A DNA stretch of 64,000 nt from positions 1 to 64,000 of the forward strand of contig NZ_CQAZ01000017.1 of the NCBI RefSeq assembly GCF_001152565.1. The letters run 5' to 3'. The notes below the pieces were generated by a model that searched no databases, had not been told where the DNA came from, and saw only the letters and a list, made by a program, of their open reading frames with translations. Every line of letters starts with the position of its first letter. The first letter of the stretch is position 1. A program made the position numbers and the translations under genes. This DNA is from Yersinia pekkanenii (GTDB taxonomy: Bacteria > Pseudomonadota > Gammaproteobacteria > Enterobacterales > Enterobacteriaceae). Of this stretch, positions 11,138-22,318 are shown one piece after another.

Positions 11138-12493
11138 TTACTGTATTTTATTATTTTGCTGCCGACTTCCCAGCAAGGTACGTAGCCCGGCCGCTTTATT
11201 GTTAATTTCTTGCCATTCCTGTTCCGCATCTGAACCGGCCACAATACCGGCTCCGGCATACAAATGGATCTGTTGCTCCTCTAGCCAGGCAGAGCGCAGG
11301 GCAACACTAAATTCAGTCTGTTTTGCCGAAAGGTAACCGGCAGAACCGGCATACCAACCTCGGGAAAATGGCTCATATTCTGCAATAAACTGCCGCGCCA
11401 CATTGCGGGGCAGACCGGCGACTGCCGCTGTCGGTTGTAGACGTTGCAGGCAATCGGTATCGCTGACGCGGCTGAGCTGCGCATGAATGCAGCGGCGTAA
11501 GTGCTGCACTTTACGCAGGCGAATGATTTCCGGTGGCATCACATCAACTGCCGCCACCCCGCCTTGCAATCGCTGGCAGATATCATCGACCACCAGTAAG
11601 TTCTCGCGCTGATTCTTTTCATCATGCATCAGCCAATCGGCCAGTTCGCTCGCCTGCTGCTGGCTTTCCGCATTGGAAACCGTGCCTGCCAGCGCCTCGG
11701 TTTCCAAATGCAACTGCTGGCGCAGATAGAGGCGCTCAGGGCTGGAGCCAAGAAACGCCCGCCGCGCATCAAAACGTAGCATAAAGTGGAAACAATGGTG
11801 ATTAACCTGACGGCTGGCGGCCATAAAGGCACCACAAGAGAGGGGCTTATCCAGCGTGAGCCGGGTAGTCCGTGCCAATACCACTTTCTCCATCTTCTGC
11901 TGCCCAATATCATCTAGCGCACGCTGAATCAGGTGACACCACTGCGGATACTCCGGCAGATGGCTGGCATGTTGAACGCAAACATCCAACTCAGGCAATG
12001 GCCTGGCAGCAACTAGTTGATCGATAAAGATAATCGCGCGCAACGCATCTTGATGCAGGGATAGATCACTGGCCAGATTAAGTGTTAAATAGGTCTGCTC
12101 ACCACGACGTAATATTTCAATACGCGGCAAAAACAAGAAACTGGCCTGAACCGGTTGCTCAGCATTGCGGTATCCGTCAACCATGACGGGCTCAAAAGCA
12201 TTCAAGCCCCAAATACGTAATCCGCTGAGATCCCGGTGCTGCTGAATAAAATGATCTGCTGACTGCATATCAGTGAAGAGCCAAGTTTGGCCGCAGACTG
12301 CAGCCTCTTCATGGCCTTCGCGATGGCGCCAGTAAAATTGCGGGAAATGGCATTGGGCGGCCAGCCACTCTAACAGTTGGCTACCGATTCGGCCCGGTGC
12401 GGGCACGATAATTTGCCGAATACCAGCCTGGTCAGGGAAACCGGCACGTAACTTCTGCCGTAATTCGCCCAATAAACCAGAAAGTTGTTTCAC
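11138..12493 (-). CDS. menF: Isochorismate synthase MenF
   Basis: MenF converts chorismate to isochorismate at the entry of menaquinone synthesis. It is a chorismate-binding-fold protein with the [22 protein letters not shown] and [26 protein letters not shown] segments of the family. Two in-frame GTG starts exist at 12499 and 12493. The GAGG ribosome site overlaps the first but has ideal 5-nt spacing to the second, so I use 12493 (451 residues). The gene heads the men cluster, downstream of elaB as in E. coli. Confidence 0.93.
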   Translation of the reverse strand: MKQLSGLLGELRQKLRAGFPDQAGIRQIIVPAPGRIGSQLLEWLAAQCHFPQFYWRHREGHEEAAVCGQTWLFTDMQSADHFIQQHRDLSGLRIWGLNAFEPVMVDGYRNAEQPVQASFLFLPRIEILRRGEQTYLTLNLASDLSLHQDALRAIIFIDQLVAARPLPELDVCVQHASHLPEYPQWCHLIQRALDDIGQQKMEKVVLARTTRLTLDKPLSCGAFMAASRQVNHHCFHFMLRFDARRAFLGSSPERLYLRQQLHLETEALAGTVSNAESQQQASELADWLMHDEKNQRENLLVVDDICQRLQGGVAAVDVMPPEIIRLRKVQHLRRCIHAQLSRVSDTDCLQRLQPTAAVAGLPRNVARQFIAEYEPFSRGWYAGSAGYLSAKQTEFSVALRSAWLEEQQIHLYAGAGIVAGSDAEQEWQEINNKAAGLRTLLGSRQQNNKIQ

Positions 12494-12705
12494 GACCACC
12501 TCGGCAAATCAACAGAAAGAGTGGGATTATACGGGGCGTGAATAATAAGAAAAGTCGGATTGAAAAGTTATTGTTAGTTATCACACTAATAGTTGATATT
12601 GATGTTTTTATATACTTAATAAGTGTTATCTGTCGGTCCAGATTTAAGGTGACTGTTTGAATCAATAATTAAGGGGCCATAGCCCCCTACTCTCGATTCA
12701 ATGAC

Positions 12706-13014
12706 TCAGCGGCGGGCAATCAATAATCCCACCACCAGCCCGACAGTTGCACCGATCCCCACGCTACACCAAGGTTTCTCACGCACATAATCATCGGTAC
12801 AACACGCGAGTGCTTTTGCCCGTTTGATATAGCATTCACTGCGGCCACTCAAACGGTTCTGAACCTCCTTTAATGCTTTCTCCGCGCGGGCTTTGATTTC
12901 CTTATAGCTTTCGTCAGCAACATTGCCCGAGGAGCGCAATACTTCTTCCAACGTATCCGTCAGCATGGTTAGATCATCATCCAGCGAGGTTTGTTGTTCT
13001 TTATCTCGGTTCAT
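12706..13014 (-). CDS. elaB: ElaB, ribosome/membrane-associated DUF883 protein
   Basis: A small (102 residues) protein with an N-terminal helical, coiled-coil-prone region (DDLTMLTDTLEEVLRSSG...) and one C-terminal transmembrane segment ending in GLLIARR. This is the YqjD/ElaB/YgaM family layout. Relatives anchor to the inner membrane by the C-terminal segment and bind stationary-phase ribosomes. The ATG at 13020 is only one base from the GGAG ribosome site, whereas the ATG at 13014 is seven bases away, so I chose the latter. It is upstream of menF with a 212-bp gap. Confidence 0.9.
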   Translation of the reverse strand: MNRDKEQQTSLDDDLTMLTDTLEEVLRSSGNVADESYKEIKARAEKALKEVQNRLSGRSECYIKRAKALACCTDDYVREKPWCSVGIGATVGLVVGLLIARR

Positions 13015-13020
13015 ATGCAT

Positions 13021-13584
13021 TCTCCGTCAGTGAAAAAAGGGCATTTTTTAAGCATAGTCGAAAATAGTGAGCATAATATTAATTTAGGCCGAAGATGGGA
13101 TTTTCAGGATTAATCTGGCGAGCATTTAACTTGCGTGGTTACAGTATCGGATCAGCCCATTAATGCGTTTGTTGGAAATACCAACATACACTTCTCACGC
13201 CAATCAATTATATTGAAAAATCTTTAATAAATTGTTGATTTATCTGAGTTAGCCTCAACGATCTTGCCCATATTACGGCCATAGAACCTCTAAAAAAAAC
13301 ACGACAAAACATAAGAATAATTTATTTTCAGCCACCATCACTTCGCGCAATCACCCGATCCAAGAGAAACTCTCGATGGAAAAAACGCATCTGCCACGAC
13401 CATTTTAAGCGATAAAGATGGCGTTGATTTCACCCGCAGGGCAATATTTCACGCCAGCCGCAGGTGCCGGAGGGCCGGCCTGCCCTCTGCTCGGTTGAGG
13501 ACACAGAGGTAAAGTAAACACGGAACGACTGACAACCGAAATAATGATCCCATACTTCAGCACCTGAATGAATATAGATAAAAC
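13021..13584. other. Intergenic region elaB to DUF1097 gene, with repeat fragment
   Basis: No convincing gene is found in these 564 bases. The first 400 bases are AT-rich. The last 160 contain a GC-rich repeat fragment, described separately. The reading frame through 13430-13849 is a shadow of the downstream membrane-protein gene. Confidence 0.6.
13432..13504 (-). repeat. Fragment of dispersed Yersinia repeat (copy of 35755-36325 family)
   Basis: Read on the minus strand this has CTCAACCGAG, an AGAGGGC...GGCCCTCC hairpin and ACCTGCGGC followed by GAAATATT. The same blocks occur in the same order at 35828-35882. It is shorter than that copy, so it appears to be a truncated member of the same family. 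Confidence 0.65.
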
Positions 13585-14076
13585 TCAATCCTGCCCTACC
13601 GACTCCAAGGAACTCCGCCCTTGGCGCTCCCGCCTCGCCGCTAGCCACAAGCCACTGTTTTTCATCGCATAGCCAAACACTACGCCAACTAACAGTGAGA
13701 TAACGACTAGCGTCCAGTGGCCATTGCCAGCAAAAGTGGCGCAGGCACCAATAAAAGTGCCAGGAACAAAGGATAACCACTGCTGGCAAGCCTGAATACA
13801 CATCAGAAACGCCACAATCCCGGTCAGTACATAGCCGAGGATGGTCCATTCAGGTTGTAACGCACTGCCTTGAATAATCATCATCGCCCAGAATACCCCG
13901 CTCAAGCAGGTTAATAGCGTCATCAGCAACCCTTTCAGGCCACCTTGCGGGCAGGCAAAGTACGCGGTACACCCCAGGAAACCCGCCCAGCTGATTAGCC
14001 CCAGGGTGACCGCAACCCAACCCCAAATACCTGAGAGAATGCCGGTGGTAATGGCAATCATCAGAATAATGTTCAT
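13585..14076 (-). CDS. DUF1097 family inner-membrane protein (YcdZ-like)
   Basis: A 163-residue protein with about five hydrophobic segments and the conserved blocks GILSGIWGWVAV, GFLGCTAYFACPQGG, FVPGTFIGACATF and GYAMKNSGLW. These mark the DUF1097/YcdZ family of integral membrane proteins of unknown function. An ATG eight codons further upstream exists, but MNIILMIAITTG at 14076 matches family starts and has an AGGT ribosome site. It is monocistronic. A transport role is possible but not shown. Confidence 0.85.
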   Translation of the reverse strand: MNIILMIAITTGILSGIWGWVAVTLGLISWAGFLGCTAYFACPQGGLKGLLMTLLTCLSGVFWAMMIIQGSALQPEWTILGYVLTGIVAFLMCIQACQQWLSFVPGTFIGACATFAGNGHWTLVVISLLVGVVFGYAMKNSGLWLAARRERQGRSSLESVGQD

Positions 14077-14221
14077 CAATGTTACCTGCGCTAAAAGCAT
14101 TAAACAGAATGTTTATGGAGTGAAAGTTTTGCAGCTTACCTGAATTGAGGCGATCTTTAGCGATTAAAGTCACATAAATACTAACTCAATGACTTTTCAT
14201 ACATTAATTTAGTGATAAATA

Positions 14222-15085
14222 TCACGCTAATTTGGCAATATGAATTGCATGACGCGTACCCGCAGGCTGGTCAAACAAGTTTTCCAGGTTGCTAGCAAAC
14301 AATAATTTGGCATCTTCGATTTTTTTGACGACACTATTAACCAGAACATCCAACTCGGTCGCAGAAGGTAAACTCAGACTCTGGGCATGGTAGGCATAAT
14401 ACTTCATTACCAGGCCACTAAATTTTTCAGGCTCCACCCGGTAGCTGGCTTGGCTATTGATATAGCTAGCCAAATTTAAAGAAATATTTTCAACGGTTTT
14501 GTTAGCACAGTCTGTATTAAATATTTTATCTACGCTTGTCAATTTAGATATTTCGACATTTAGTAAATCTGTTACTGTATTTTCATCGCGTTTAAAAGGT
14601 GAATATAAACTCTCTTTAAAACTAATATAGCTTCCTTTATCTTCCTCTGAAGGATTTTTTTTCTCACCAACTACATTAACTCTCCCATTAATTCCGTTAA
14701 TAACTTTATTTATCGCGAAACTAGCCAGTTCGGCTATCATTTCAGGTTGTTCTTTAAATATACACCCATGCATATTAAACCATGATTTTTCAACAAGATA
14801 ACTGCATAATCTTTCATCTTTCTGTACGTTAAAAAGAAAAAAGTCGAGATGTTCTTTACTCTTATTTAACATTTCATCTATTTTATTTTGCGCGGAAAGT
14901 CGCTCCATGACCGACTCGTTTTTAAAGCTTTCATTTAATTTTTCAATTAAAACTTTAAGTTCCCGCTCTTCTTGCCGACTGAAACATTCCGGCGTTGCCT
15001 TTGAAAAAGACTTATCGTTATGATCATGATTAATCAATTCCTTGGCCGCATAATAGCCCTCACGAAAAAAACTCACTAAACTCAT
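14222..15085 (-). CDS. AT-rich orphan protein of unknown function
   Basis: I do not recognise this 287-residue protein. The start at 15085 is preceded by AAGGTGA with 5-nt spacing, better than an ATG ten codons upstream. The sequence begins MSLVSFFREGYYAAKELINH and is mostly charged and helical, with a coiled-coil-prone segment (residues about 35-85) and no signal peptide or membrane segment. Base composition is visibly more AT-rich than the flanking genes, which suggests horizontal acquisition. It sits in an accessory stretch next to two broken genes. A secreted effector or a phage/plasmid leftover are both possible; I see no motif that decides. Confidence 0.7.
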   Translation of the reverse strand: MSLVSFFREGYYAAKELINHDHNDKSFSKATPECFSRQEERELKVLIEKLNESFKNESVMERLSAQNKIDEMLNKSKEHLDFFLFNVQKDERLCSYLVEKSWFNMHGCIFKEQPEMIAELASFAINKVINGINGRVNVVGEKKNPSEEDKGSYISFKESLYSPFKRDENTVTDLLNVEISKLTSVDKIFNTDCANKTVENISLNLASYINSQASYRVEPEKFSGLVMKYYAYHAQSLSLPSATELDVLVNSVVKKIEDAKLLFASNLENLFDQPAGTRHAIHIAKLA

Positions 15086-15216
15086 AAATATCACCTTAAA
15101 TAAAATTATCCACAATGAGTATTCCCAATAATGGAACGGCCAATAAAGATTCTATTTTATTTAAATTAACCATGTCATCGCATCCACTGTTAACCCTACC
15201 CCAACCTTAAACAGCC

Positions 15217-15850
15217 TTAATTTCGCGGAAAATCTGCGCGGGCAATAAAGACCGACAAGAATAAACACACTGGCGCAGCCACAATAAATAAGATATTGGT
15301 GGCCATCAACAAACTACTGCGGTCAATTATCACCCCCAGTAACACCGGCACCCAGTTGGCGGTATAAGCAATGACATAAAACAGCGACAACAAACGCGCA
15401 TGACTGGCTTTCGGTGAAATCAGGTTCACCAGTGCGGCACTGCCAACAAAGATAGAGCCGAACGTATAGCCCGTCACCACCATGCCCATCCCCGCCAAAA
15501 GCAATGAATGGAAGTGAACCGCAGCCGCAAAAGCCATCACAATAATTAAAACAAACGGCACCACTGTCGGGTGGAAATTGGCTTGCAGTGACAAACTGCT
15601 AAATACCGGCCCCAACGCCAATCCGACGGTAAAAGATAAGGTGGCTATCAATGCCGCGCGTTTACCGCCATCAGGCGGGCAAAAACGAATCAAGGCCAGA
15701 TTTGCTGCGCCGGTCAGCGCCCCAGTTCCGATCCCCGCTAATAATCGCGCCATAAACATTAGGCTGAAAGAACCTGCAATGGCGAATAACAATGCGCCCC
15801 CCAGCACCGCGCCCAGCGCGGGCAGAATCATCAGCCACAGGTCTGTCACT
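15217..15850 (-). pseudogene. MFS transporter, 5' part deleted
   Basis: The frame encodes the last eight or so transmembrane helices of a major facilitator transporter, from [15 protein letters not shown] through the [24 protein letters not shown] segment to the C terminus. The first helix and the canonical loop 2-3 motif are missing. Upstream, the open frame to 16011 only reads antisense through the LysR remnant and carries no membrane segments. The junction is near 15840-15855, with a few bases of uncertainty. The gene has lost its own start and promoter. Confidence 0.8.
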
Positions 15851-16540
15851 TTCCCGCTAGGAGAACAGGTGCTGGCTGACGTTAGGGTGATGGAAAATGC
15901 CGCGCAAAGTATTGGTCGCAAAGCCTCCAACAGTGATAGCCGGTCACAGGGTATTGTGAGCATCGCCACCACCGACACCCTGGCTGAAGCCTTTGTGCTG
16001 CCCGCCCTCAAGCAGCTACACCAGCATTATCCTGAGATTAGTCTGCGGGTGCTGACTGGCATTGATATTTCTGATATTGCTTATCACAGTGTCGATCTGG
16101 CAATTCGCGGTGTCCGCCCTGATGATAATGAGCTGGTTATCAAGCGGTTGGCAATTATCGAGATGGGCCTGTATGCCAGCCGTGATTATTTGGCCCGTTA
16201 CGGCGAACCACTGCGGGGTGAACATTTTCGTGGTCACGAACTGCTGCTGTTTCCGCAGCAATCCGTGCCGCGCCACTGGCAAGATTTGTGCAGTGAAACC
16301 TTGGAAAATCCCAATGTGGTGCTGGAGAGTAATTCTCAGCAATTGTTGCGGGCTGCAGCACGTAAAGGGGCGGGGATTGGCTTACTGTCGTGCTTTTTGG
16401 CTGATAATGACGACGAACTGGTGCGCATCTGGCCAGAGCAACAAGATTGGGTGGATATCTGGCTGGTGGTTCACCCGGATGTGCAGCGGGCGGTCATCAG
16501 TGCGCTTGAACTAAGCTTTAGCGCTGCCCGTCGCCCATAA
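15850..16540 (+). pseudogene. LysR-type regulator, HTH domain deleted
   Basis: The frame encodes the linker helix ([17 protein letters not shown]) and the whole effector-binding domain of a LysR regulator ([38 protein letters not shown]), ending normally at 16540. About 60 residues containing the DNA-binding winged helix are absent. Upstream the frame is the antisense shadow of the MFS remnant. With the divergent MFS fragment it shows that one deletion removed both 5' ends and the shared promoter region. Confidence 0.8.
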
Positions 16541-16543
16541 AAT

Positions 16544-16579
16544 AAAACCCCCTGCGCGTTTCAGCTAACAGGGGGTTTT
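16544..16579. terminator. Bidirectional terminator between the LysR remnant and nuoN
   Basis: The 11-bp stem 16544-16554 with 16569-16579 begins with four A and ends in a T run. It would end the complex I operon transcript on the minus strand. Confidence 0.9.
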
Positions 16580-16599
16580 TAGAGTGACTTAACAATGAA

Positions 16600-18057
16600 T
16601 TACATCAATGGTTGAGCCAACTGCACCAGCGAAATCAACGGCTGCGGGTAGATACCCAGGAACAGCACCAGAATCGCAGAAATCAGCACCACCACACCAC
16701 CAGCAGTCAATGCCCAGTTGCTTGGCGTATCACGTACCAATGTTTCCGGCGCGCTGAGGAACAGGCTCACCGTCACGCGCAGATAGTAGTACAAGCCAAT
16801 GGCACTGCCCAGGACCACAGCACCGGTCAGCCACCACAGGTTGGCGCTGACACCCATTGCCACCACAAAGAACTTACCGATAAAGCCCAAGGTCATTGGG
16901 ATACCGGCCAGTGATAGCATCATTACGGTCATCACCGCAGACAAAATAGGCTTGTGCCAGAACAACCCACGGTAAGAGAACAGTGACTCTGCATCCGGGC
17001 CTTTGTACGGGCTGGACATCAGGCTGACTACACCGAACGCGCCCAAGCTGCTGAACAGGTAACCGGCCAGATAGACGCCGACGGTTTCCAATGCCAACTG
17101 GTGGGTTTGCACTGCCACCAGCGCAATCAGCAAATAGCCAAGGTGCGCGATAGAGGAATAACCCAACAGACGCTTGATGTTGGTCTGGCTGATCGCCATC
17201 AGGTTACCAAACAGAATCGATGCTACCGCAATCAGTGACAGCACCAGACGTACCGCTTCACTGTCGGCAGCAGGCGCATACAGGAACAGGCGCATCACTA
17301 CCGCAAAGATAGCAATTTTACTGGCAGTTGCCAGGAAGGTTGATACCGGAGCAGGTGCGCCCTGATACACATCCGGCGTCCACAGTTGGAAGGGTACCAG
17401 TGACAATTTAAAGCCGAGGCCGACAATCATCATCCCCAGACCGGCCAGGATCAGCGGCTGGTGGATAGCGGAGTCGCTCAGGCTCTTGCCCAGACCGGCG
17501 AAAGACAAACTACCGGATTCCGCATACAACAGCGCCATGCCGAACAGCAGGAATGACGATGCCGCCGCAGACAGCAGCATGTATTTGATACTGGCTTCCA
17601 GTGAGCGCTTCTGGCGATAGGCGTAACCAATCAGACCAAACAACGGCAGGGAGATCAGTTCAATACCTAAGAACAGCGACGCCAGATGATTAGCACTGGC
17701 CAATAGAATGCCACCCATGGTGGCAATCAGCACCAGCAGGTAGAACTCTTCGCGGTTATCTGGATACCCGCCCAACCAAGGATAGGCAAAGGTACTGGTT
17801 GCCAGACTGGCCACTATCACTAACCCAGTGTAGAACATCGAGTAGCCGTCAACCCGCATCAGCGGCGTGACATCCATCGGCCCGACCTGGCCGACAAAGT
17901 AAAGTGACAGTAGCGCTACGTTAAGCCCGATGACCGTCAGGGTGGCGTTGATAAAGTGATCGCGTCGCCACGCAATAGACAGCATCACAACCACCACCGT
18001 CAATCCGACGATCAACAGCGGTAGCATTGCGATCAGTTGTTGAGGAGTTATTGTCAT
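16600..18057 (-). CDS. nuoN: NADH-quinone oxidoreductase subunit N
   Basis: NuoN is one of three antiporter-like proton-pumping subunits of the membrane arm of complex I. The 485 residues are almost entirely transmembrane helices and show the conserved lysine/glutamate helices of the Mrp-type antiporter fold ([39 protein letters not shown]). It is the last gene of the operon, six bases downstream of nuoM and followed by a terminator. Confidence 0.96.
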   Translation of the reverse strand: MTITPQQLIAMLPLLIVGLTVVVVMLSIAWRRDHFINATLTVIGLNVALLSLYFVGQVGPMDVTPLMRVDGYSMFYTGLVIVASLATSTFAYPWLGGYPDNREEFYLLVLIATMGGILLASANHLASLFLGIELISLPLFGLIGYAYRQKRSLEASIKYMLLSAAASSFLLFGMALLYAESGSLSFAGLGKSLSDSAIHQPLILAGLGMMIVGLGFKLSLVPFQLWTPDVYQGAPAPVSTFLATASKIAIFAVVMRLFLYAPAADSEAVRLVLSLIAVASILFGNLMAISQTNIKRLLGYSSIAHLGYLLIALVAVQTHQLALETVGVYLAGYLFSSLGAFGVVSLMSSPYKGPDAESLFSYRGLFWHKPILSAVMTVMMLSLAGIPMTLGFIGKFFVVAMGVSANLWWLTGAVVLGSAIGLYYYLRVTVSLFLSAPETLVRDTPSNWALTAGGVVVLISAILVLFLGIYPQPLISLVQLAQPLM

Positions 18058-18063
18058 GGCGAA

Positions 18064-19602
18064 TTACGGCCTTGTTGTTATAAGTGATTGAGCTGGAATA
18101 GATGAAGCATTGAACCACTGCTGTACATTACTCATCGCCGCATGGGAGGTGTCGAGAATGGGCTGTGGATAAACCCCCAGCAACACTAACAGCACCACCA
18201 ACAGCAGGATGATAGACAGTTCCCTTGCACTCATACCCGGTAACGCTTCTTCTGATTTTGGCGCACCGTAATAAGCCCGTTGCATCATGATAAGCGAGTA
18301 AACCGAAGCAAAAACCAACCCAAAAGTAGCGATGATAGTGATCACCGGTACCACCTGGAAACTGCCGAACAGGATCATGAATTCACCGACGAAGTTACCG
18401 GTACCCGGCATCCCCAAGGTTGCCACCGCGAAGAACAGCGACAGCGCAGGCAAATATTTGATTCGACTCCATAAACCGCCCATCTGGCGCATATCACGGG
18501 TATGCAGCCGCTCGTACAACTGGCCACAGATGATGAACATACCGGCGGCGGACAAACCGTGGGCAATCATCTGAATAACTGCACCCTGATAAGCCAATTG
18601 GCTGCCGGTGTAAATGGCAATCAACACAAAGCCCATGTGCGATACGCTGGTGTAGGCAATCAGGCGTTTGATATCGGTCTGGCAGAAGGCCATCCACGCA
18701 CCGTAGAAGATACCGATGACACCTAACCACATAGCGATAGGGGCAAACTCATGGGAGGCATTGGGGAACAACGGTAGGCTGAAACGCAGCAAACCGTAGG
18801 CTGCCGTTTTCAACAAGATCCCCGCCAGGTCGACAGAACCGGCCGTTGGTGCCTGGCTATGTGCATCCGGCAACCAACCGTGTAGCGGTACCACTGGCAT
18901 TTTTACCGCAAAGGCGATAAAGAAGCCCAGCATCAGCAACCATTCCACATTGTGGGACATCGGGGTTTTCAACAAATCTTCATAGTTGAAAGTCCAGATC
19001 CCGGTGGCGTTGTAGTGCACAAACACCAGCCCCAAAATGGCAATCAGCATGATAAGACCGCTGGCCTGGGTATAGATGAAGAACTTGGTAGCCGCCGCGA
19101 TGCGTGTTTTACCGTCGGATGCTTTGTGACCCCACAAGGCAATCAGGAAGTACATCGGCACCAACATCATTTCCCAGAAGAAGAAGAACAGGAACATGTC
19201 GATGGCGAGGAACACGCCGATGACCCCACCCAGTATCCACAACAGATTCAGGTAGAAGAAACCCTGGTTGCGCTGAATTTCACGCCACGAACAGAGGATG
19301 GCCAGCACGCCGAGCAAGCCGGTTAGCACCACCATCAGCAGTGATAGACCATCCAGTGCCAGGTGGAATTCAATCCCGAACCGGGGGATCCACGGCAAGA
19401 TGAACTCTGACTGCCATTGCGGAATACCCGCCGGATTAACCAGTGAATAGCTGCCCTGCACCCACAATAGCAGGGAGAGCACCAATGTCAGCCCCATCGC
19501 GAATAGCGCTATCCAACGCGGTACTTTAGTACCGAAACGATCACACTGCCAAGACAGTAAGCCGCCGATAAAGGGGATAAGAATTAGCCAAGGTAATAGC
19601 AT
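18064..19602 (-). CDS. nuoM: NADH-quinone oxidoreductase subunit M
   Basis: NuoM (512 residues, usual about 509) is the second antiporter-like proton channel. The signature FWEMMLVPMYFLI glutamate helix, KMPVVPLHGWLPDAHSQAPTAGSVDLAGILLK and the lysine helices are intact. It lies between nuoL (18-bp gap) and nuoN. Confidence 0.97.
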   Translation of the reverse strand: MLLPWLILIPFIGGLLSWQCDRFGTKVPRWIALFAMGLTLVLSLLLWVQGSYSLVNPAGIPQWQSEFILPWIPRFGIEFHLALDGLSLLMVVLTGLLGVLAILCSWREIQRNQGFFYLNLLWILGGVIGVFLAIDMFLFFFFWEMMLVPMYFLIALWGHKASDGKTRIAAATKFFIYTQASGLIMLIAILGLVFVHYNATGIWTFNYEDLLKTPMSHNVEWLLMLGFFIAFAVKMPVVPLHGWLPDAHSQAPTAGSVDLAGILLKTAAYGLLRFSLPLFPNASHEFAPIAMWLGVIGIFYGAWMAFCQTDIKRLIAYTSVSHMGFVLIAIYTGSQLAYQGAVIQMIAHGLSAAGMFIICGQLYERLHTRDMRQMGGLWSRIKYLPALSLFFAVATLGMPGTGNFVGEFMILFGSFQVVPVITIIATFGLVFASVYSLIMMQRAYYGAPKSEEALPGMSARELSIILLLVVLLVLLGVYPQPILDTSHAAMSNVQQWFNASSIPAQSLITTRP

Positions 19603-19620
19603 GGCGTTTTGTGTCCCTAA

Positions 19621-21465
19621 TTAAACGAAAAGCAACAGAGCCAGTACGACGACTGCACCCAAACCCATAGACGCGACATACCAACGCACCTGTCCATTTT
19701 CACTGAGCGTCAAACCACGATTACTCCAGCGTGAAAGTATCGCCGGGGTATTCATCAGTGAGTTCAGTGGATCACGCTGTATCAATTTTGCAATCCACAG
19801 ATACGGACGGACAAATACGTTGTGGTACAGCCAGTCGAAGCCCCACGCATGGAACCACCAGACCGTAAAGAAGCGGCCCGGCGCACTTTGCGCAATGCGA
19901 GTCACCCACTGACGTTTGCCCAGATAGAGGAACGCAGCCAGTGCAATGCCGATCACCACTAACACGCCGGAGAAGATTTCCAGTGGCATTTTGCCCTCTT
20001 CACCGAAGTGAAGTTCTGGCAATACGCCCGCCAGCGGCGGGGGTATCAGCGCGCCAACAAATGTCGACAACACCAGCAACACCAGCAGCGGCAAGTTATG
20101 AGTGATCCCTTTGACCGGATGCGCTTGGGTTTTTGCCTCGCCATGGAACACAATGAAAATCATCCGGAAGGTATACAGCGCGGTGAGGAATGCCCCGACC
20201 AGCCCAGCTACCATCAGATTGATATGGCCACTGGCCAATGCGCCCCATAGAATTTCGTCTTTACTGTAGAAGCCTGCGGTGACAATTGGCAATGCTGCCA
20301 GCGCCGCGCCACCCACCAGGAAGCAGATATAGACCAATGGGATAGTCTTACGCAGCCCCCCCATTTTGAAAATATTTTGCTCGTGGTGGCAGGCCAAAAT
20401 TACCGAACCGGATGAGAGGAACAGTAACGCCTTAAAGAAGGCATGGGTCATCAGGTGGAAGATAGCCGCATCCCACGCCTGAACGCCCAGCGCCAGGAAC
20501 ATGTAGCCAATCTGGCTCATGGTGGAATACGCCAACACCCGCTTGATATCGGTTTGCACCAACGCGGCGAAACCCGCCAGCACCAGAGTAGTCGCCCCAA
20601 TAATGCCCACCAGATGCAAGACTTCCGGTGCCATCAGGAACAGACCATGGGTACGGGCAATCAGATACACGCCGGCGGTAACCATGGTGGCCGCATGGAT
20701 CAGCGCGGAAACCGGTGTCGGGCCAGCCATCGCATCGGCCAGCCAGGTTTGTAACGGCAACTGCGCCGATTTACCCACCGCACCACCCAACAGCATTAGC
20801 GTCGCCCAAGTAATGGCGGTCGAACCCATTTCCAGTTTTTGCGGTGCCAAGACCATCAGCTCACGAATGTTCAGCGTACCCAGTTCGTTGTAAAGAATGA
20901 ACAGGGCGATGGCCAAGAACACATCACCGACACGGGTCACGATAAAGGCTTTCATCGCCGCCGCGCCGTTAGCCGGATTGGTGTAGTAGAAACCAATCAG
21001 CAGGTAACTGCACAGCCCCACCCCTTCCCAACCCAGATACATCAGCATCAGGTTATCCGCCAACACCAGAACCACCATACTGGCGATAAACAGGTTGGTA
21101 TAGGCGAAGAAGCGGGAGTAGCCCTCTTCCCCACGCATATACCAGGAGGCATACATGTGGATCAGGAAGCCCACACCGGTCACCACCGACAGCATGGTCA
21201 GCGACAAGCCATCCAGCGTCAGGGTTAACGGAATGTTGAAGGTGCCAACCGACATCCAGTTCCACAAGGTCTGGTTAAAGACCTGAACTCCGGTGGCCTT
21301 TTGACTGAGGAAGTCCACTGCAACATACAGCGTGACCAATGCAGTCAGACCAATAGATCCCACCCCAACGGTAGCTGAGGTATTCTCAGACCACCGCCCA
21401 CGGGAGAATGCCAACAGCAAGAAGCCCAGCAGTGGCAGCAGAATGGTTAAATATAATAGGTTCAT
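19621..21465 (-). CDS. nuoL: NADH-quinone oxidoreductase subunit L
   Basis: NuoL (614 residues) is the distal antiporter-like subunit with the long lateral helix at its C terminus. The conserved [17 protein letters not shown] and [34 protein letters not shown] stretches are present. Its ATG overlaps the end of nuoK by four bases. Confidence 0.97.
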   Translation of the reverse strand: MNLLYLTILLPLLGFLLLAFSRGRWSENTSATVGVGSIGLTALVTLYVAVDFLSQKATGVQVFNQTLWNWMSVGTFNIPLTLTLDGLSLTMLSVVTGVGFLIHMYASWYMRGEEGYSRFFAYTNLFIASMVVLVLADNLMLMYLGWEGVGLCSYLLIGFYYTNPANGAAAMKAFIVTRVGDVFLAIALFILYNELGTLNIRELMVLAPQKLEMGSTAITWATLMLLGGAVGKSAQLPLQTWLADAMAGPTPVSALIHAATMVTAGVYLIARTHGLFLMAPEVLHLVGIIGATTLVLAGFAALVQTDIKRVLAYSTMSQIGYMFLALGVQAWDAAIFHLMTHAFFKALLFLSSGSVILACHHEQNIFKMGGLRKTIPLVYICFLVGGAALAALPIVTAGFYSKDEILWGALASGHINLMVAGLVGAFLTALYTFRMIFIVFHGEAKTQAHPVKGITHNLPLLVLLVLSTFVGALIPPPLAGVLPELHFGEEGKMPLEIFSGVLVVIGIALAAFLYLGKRQWVTRIAQSAPGRFFTVWWFHAWGFDWLYHNVFVRPYLWIAKLIQRDPLNSLMNTPAILSRWSNRGLTLSENGQVRWYVASMGLGAVVVLALLLFV

Positions 21466-21764
21466 CCGCGCATCTCACTGACTGTATCGATATTCAGAGT
21501 ATGACGGCGACGATAGAGCTGTAACAGCAATGCCAGGCCAATACTGGCCTCGGCTGCTGCCAGCGTGATCGCCAGGATATACATCACCTGACCGTCAGCC
21601 TGACCCCAATAACTGCCCGCCACTACAAAAGCGAGCGCCGCTGCGTTGATCATCACTTCAAGGCTTATCAGCATAAACAGCAGATTGCGACGGATCAGCA
21701 ACCCTGTCAGCCCCAGCACAAACAGGATGGCCGCCAAAATAAGGCCATGTTGTAGAGGGATCAT
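21462..21764 (-). CDS. nuoK: NADH-quinone oxidoreductase subunit K
   Basis: NuoK (100 residues) is a three-helix membrane subunit. The two conserved buried glutamates are seen in [14 protein letters not shown] and [14 protein letters not shown]; they form part of the central proton axis. Overlaps of four bases with both nuoJ and nuoL indicate translational coupling. Confidence 0.97.
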   Translation of the reverse strand: MIPLQHGLILAAILFVLGLTGLLIRRNLLFMLISLEVMINAAALAFVVAGSYWGQADGQVMYILAITLAAAEASIGLALLLQLYRRRHTLNIDTVSEMRG

Positions 21765-22306
21765 GCTTGTTCCTCCGTTTTTCTTTTCGCGCTGTCGCTC
21801 GCGCCCATCACATCACCCGGCTTATGTTCACGCCCAATATGGAAAGCAACCACCAGACCGGCCAACAACAACATTGACGCCAGCTCAACTGCCAGTACAT
21901 AAGGGCCGAACAAGCTGATACCAACAGCTTTGGCATCGACCATTTCACCGCTAATACCGGCATCAGTGACTGAACTGATGGCATAAATCAGTACCGACAG
22001 CAGCACCAGCGCCAGCAAACCGGGGCCAATCCACAGGCTCGGTTTCAGCCAGTCACGTTCTTGTTGTTCGACATTGCCCAAGTTCAGCATCATTACCACG
22101 AACACGAACAGCACCATAATGGCACCGGCGTAAACGATGATTTCCAACGCACCGGCGAAGTAAGCGCCCAGCGAGAAGAACACCGCCGAGATAGCCAACA
22201 AAGAAATAATCAGGTACAGCAGCGCATGTACCGGGTTGGTGTGAGTGATAACGCGAAGAGTCGCCACCACTGCCACCAATGCTGCAATATAAAATGCAAA
22301 TTCCAT
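21761..22306 (-). CDS. nuoJ: NADH-quinone oxidoreductase subunit J
   Basis: NuoJ (181 residues) is a five-helix subunit of the membrane arm. The pi-bulge region [21 protein letters not shown], conserved in the family, is clear. The hydrophilic C-terminal tail ([23 protein letters not shown]) is typical of enterobacteria. Confidence 0.96.
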   Translation of the reverse strand: MEFAFYIAALVAVVATLRVITHTNPVHALLYLIISLLAISAVFFSLGAYFAGALEIIVYAGAIMVLFVFVVMMLNLGNVEQQERDWLKPSLWIGPGLLALVLLSVLIYAISSVTDAGISGEMVDAKAVGISLFGPYVLAVELASMLLLAGLVVAFHIGREHKPGDVMGASDSAKRKTEEQA

Positions 22307-22318
22307 GGAAGGCGGCTC

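Noticed and set aside
13430-13849. Open frame of 139 codons on the minus strand
   Set aside because: It overlaps the DUF1097 gene in another frame and runs through a repeat fragment. It has no ribosome site and no protein-like pattern.
20839-21228. Long antisense frames over nuoL and nuoG (for example 20839-21228, 24609-25022, 25373-26087)
   Set aside because: They are rich in His, Gln and Arg and lie fully inside strongly conserved nuo genes on the other strand, so they are shadows.
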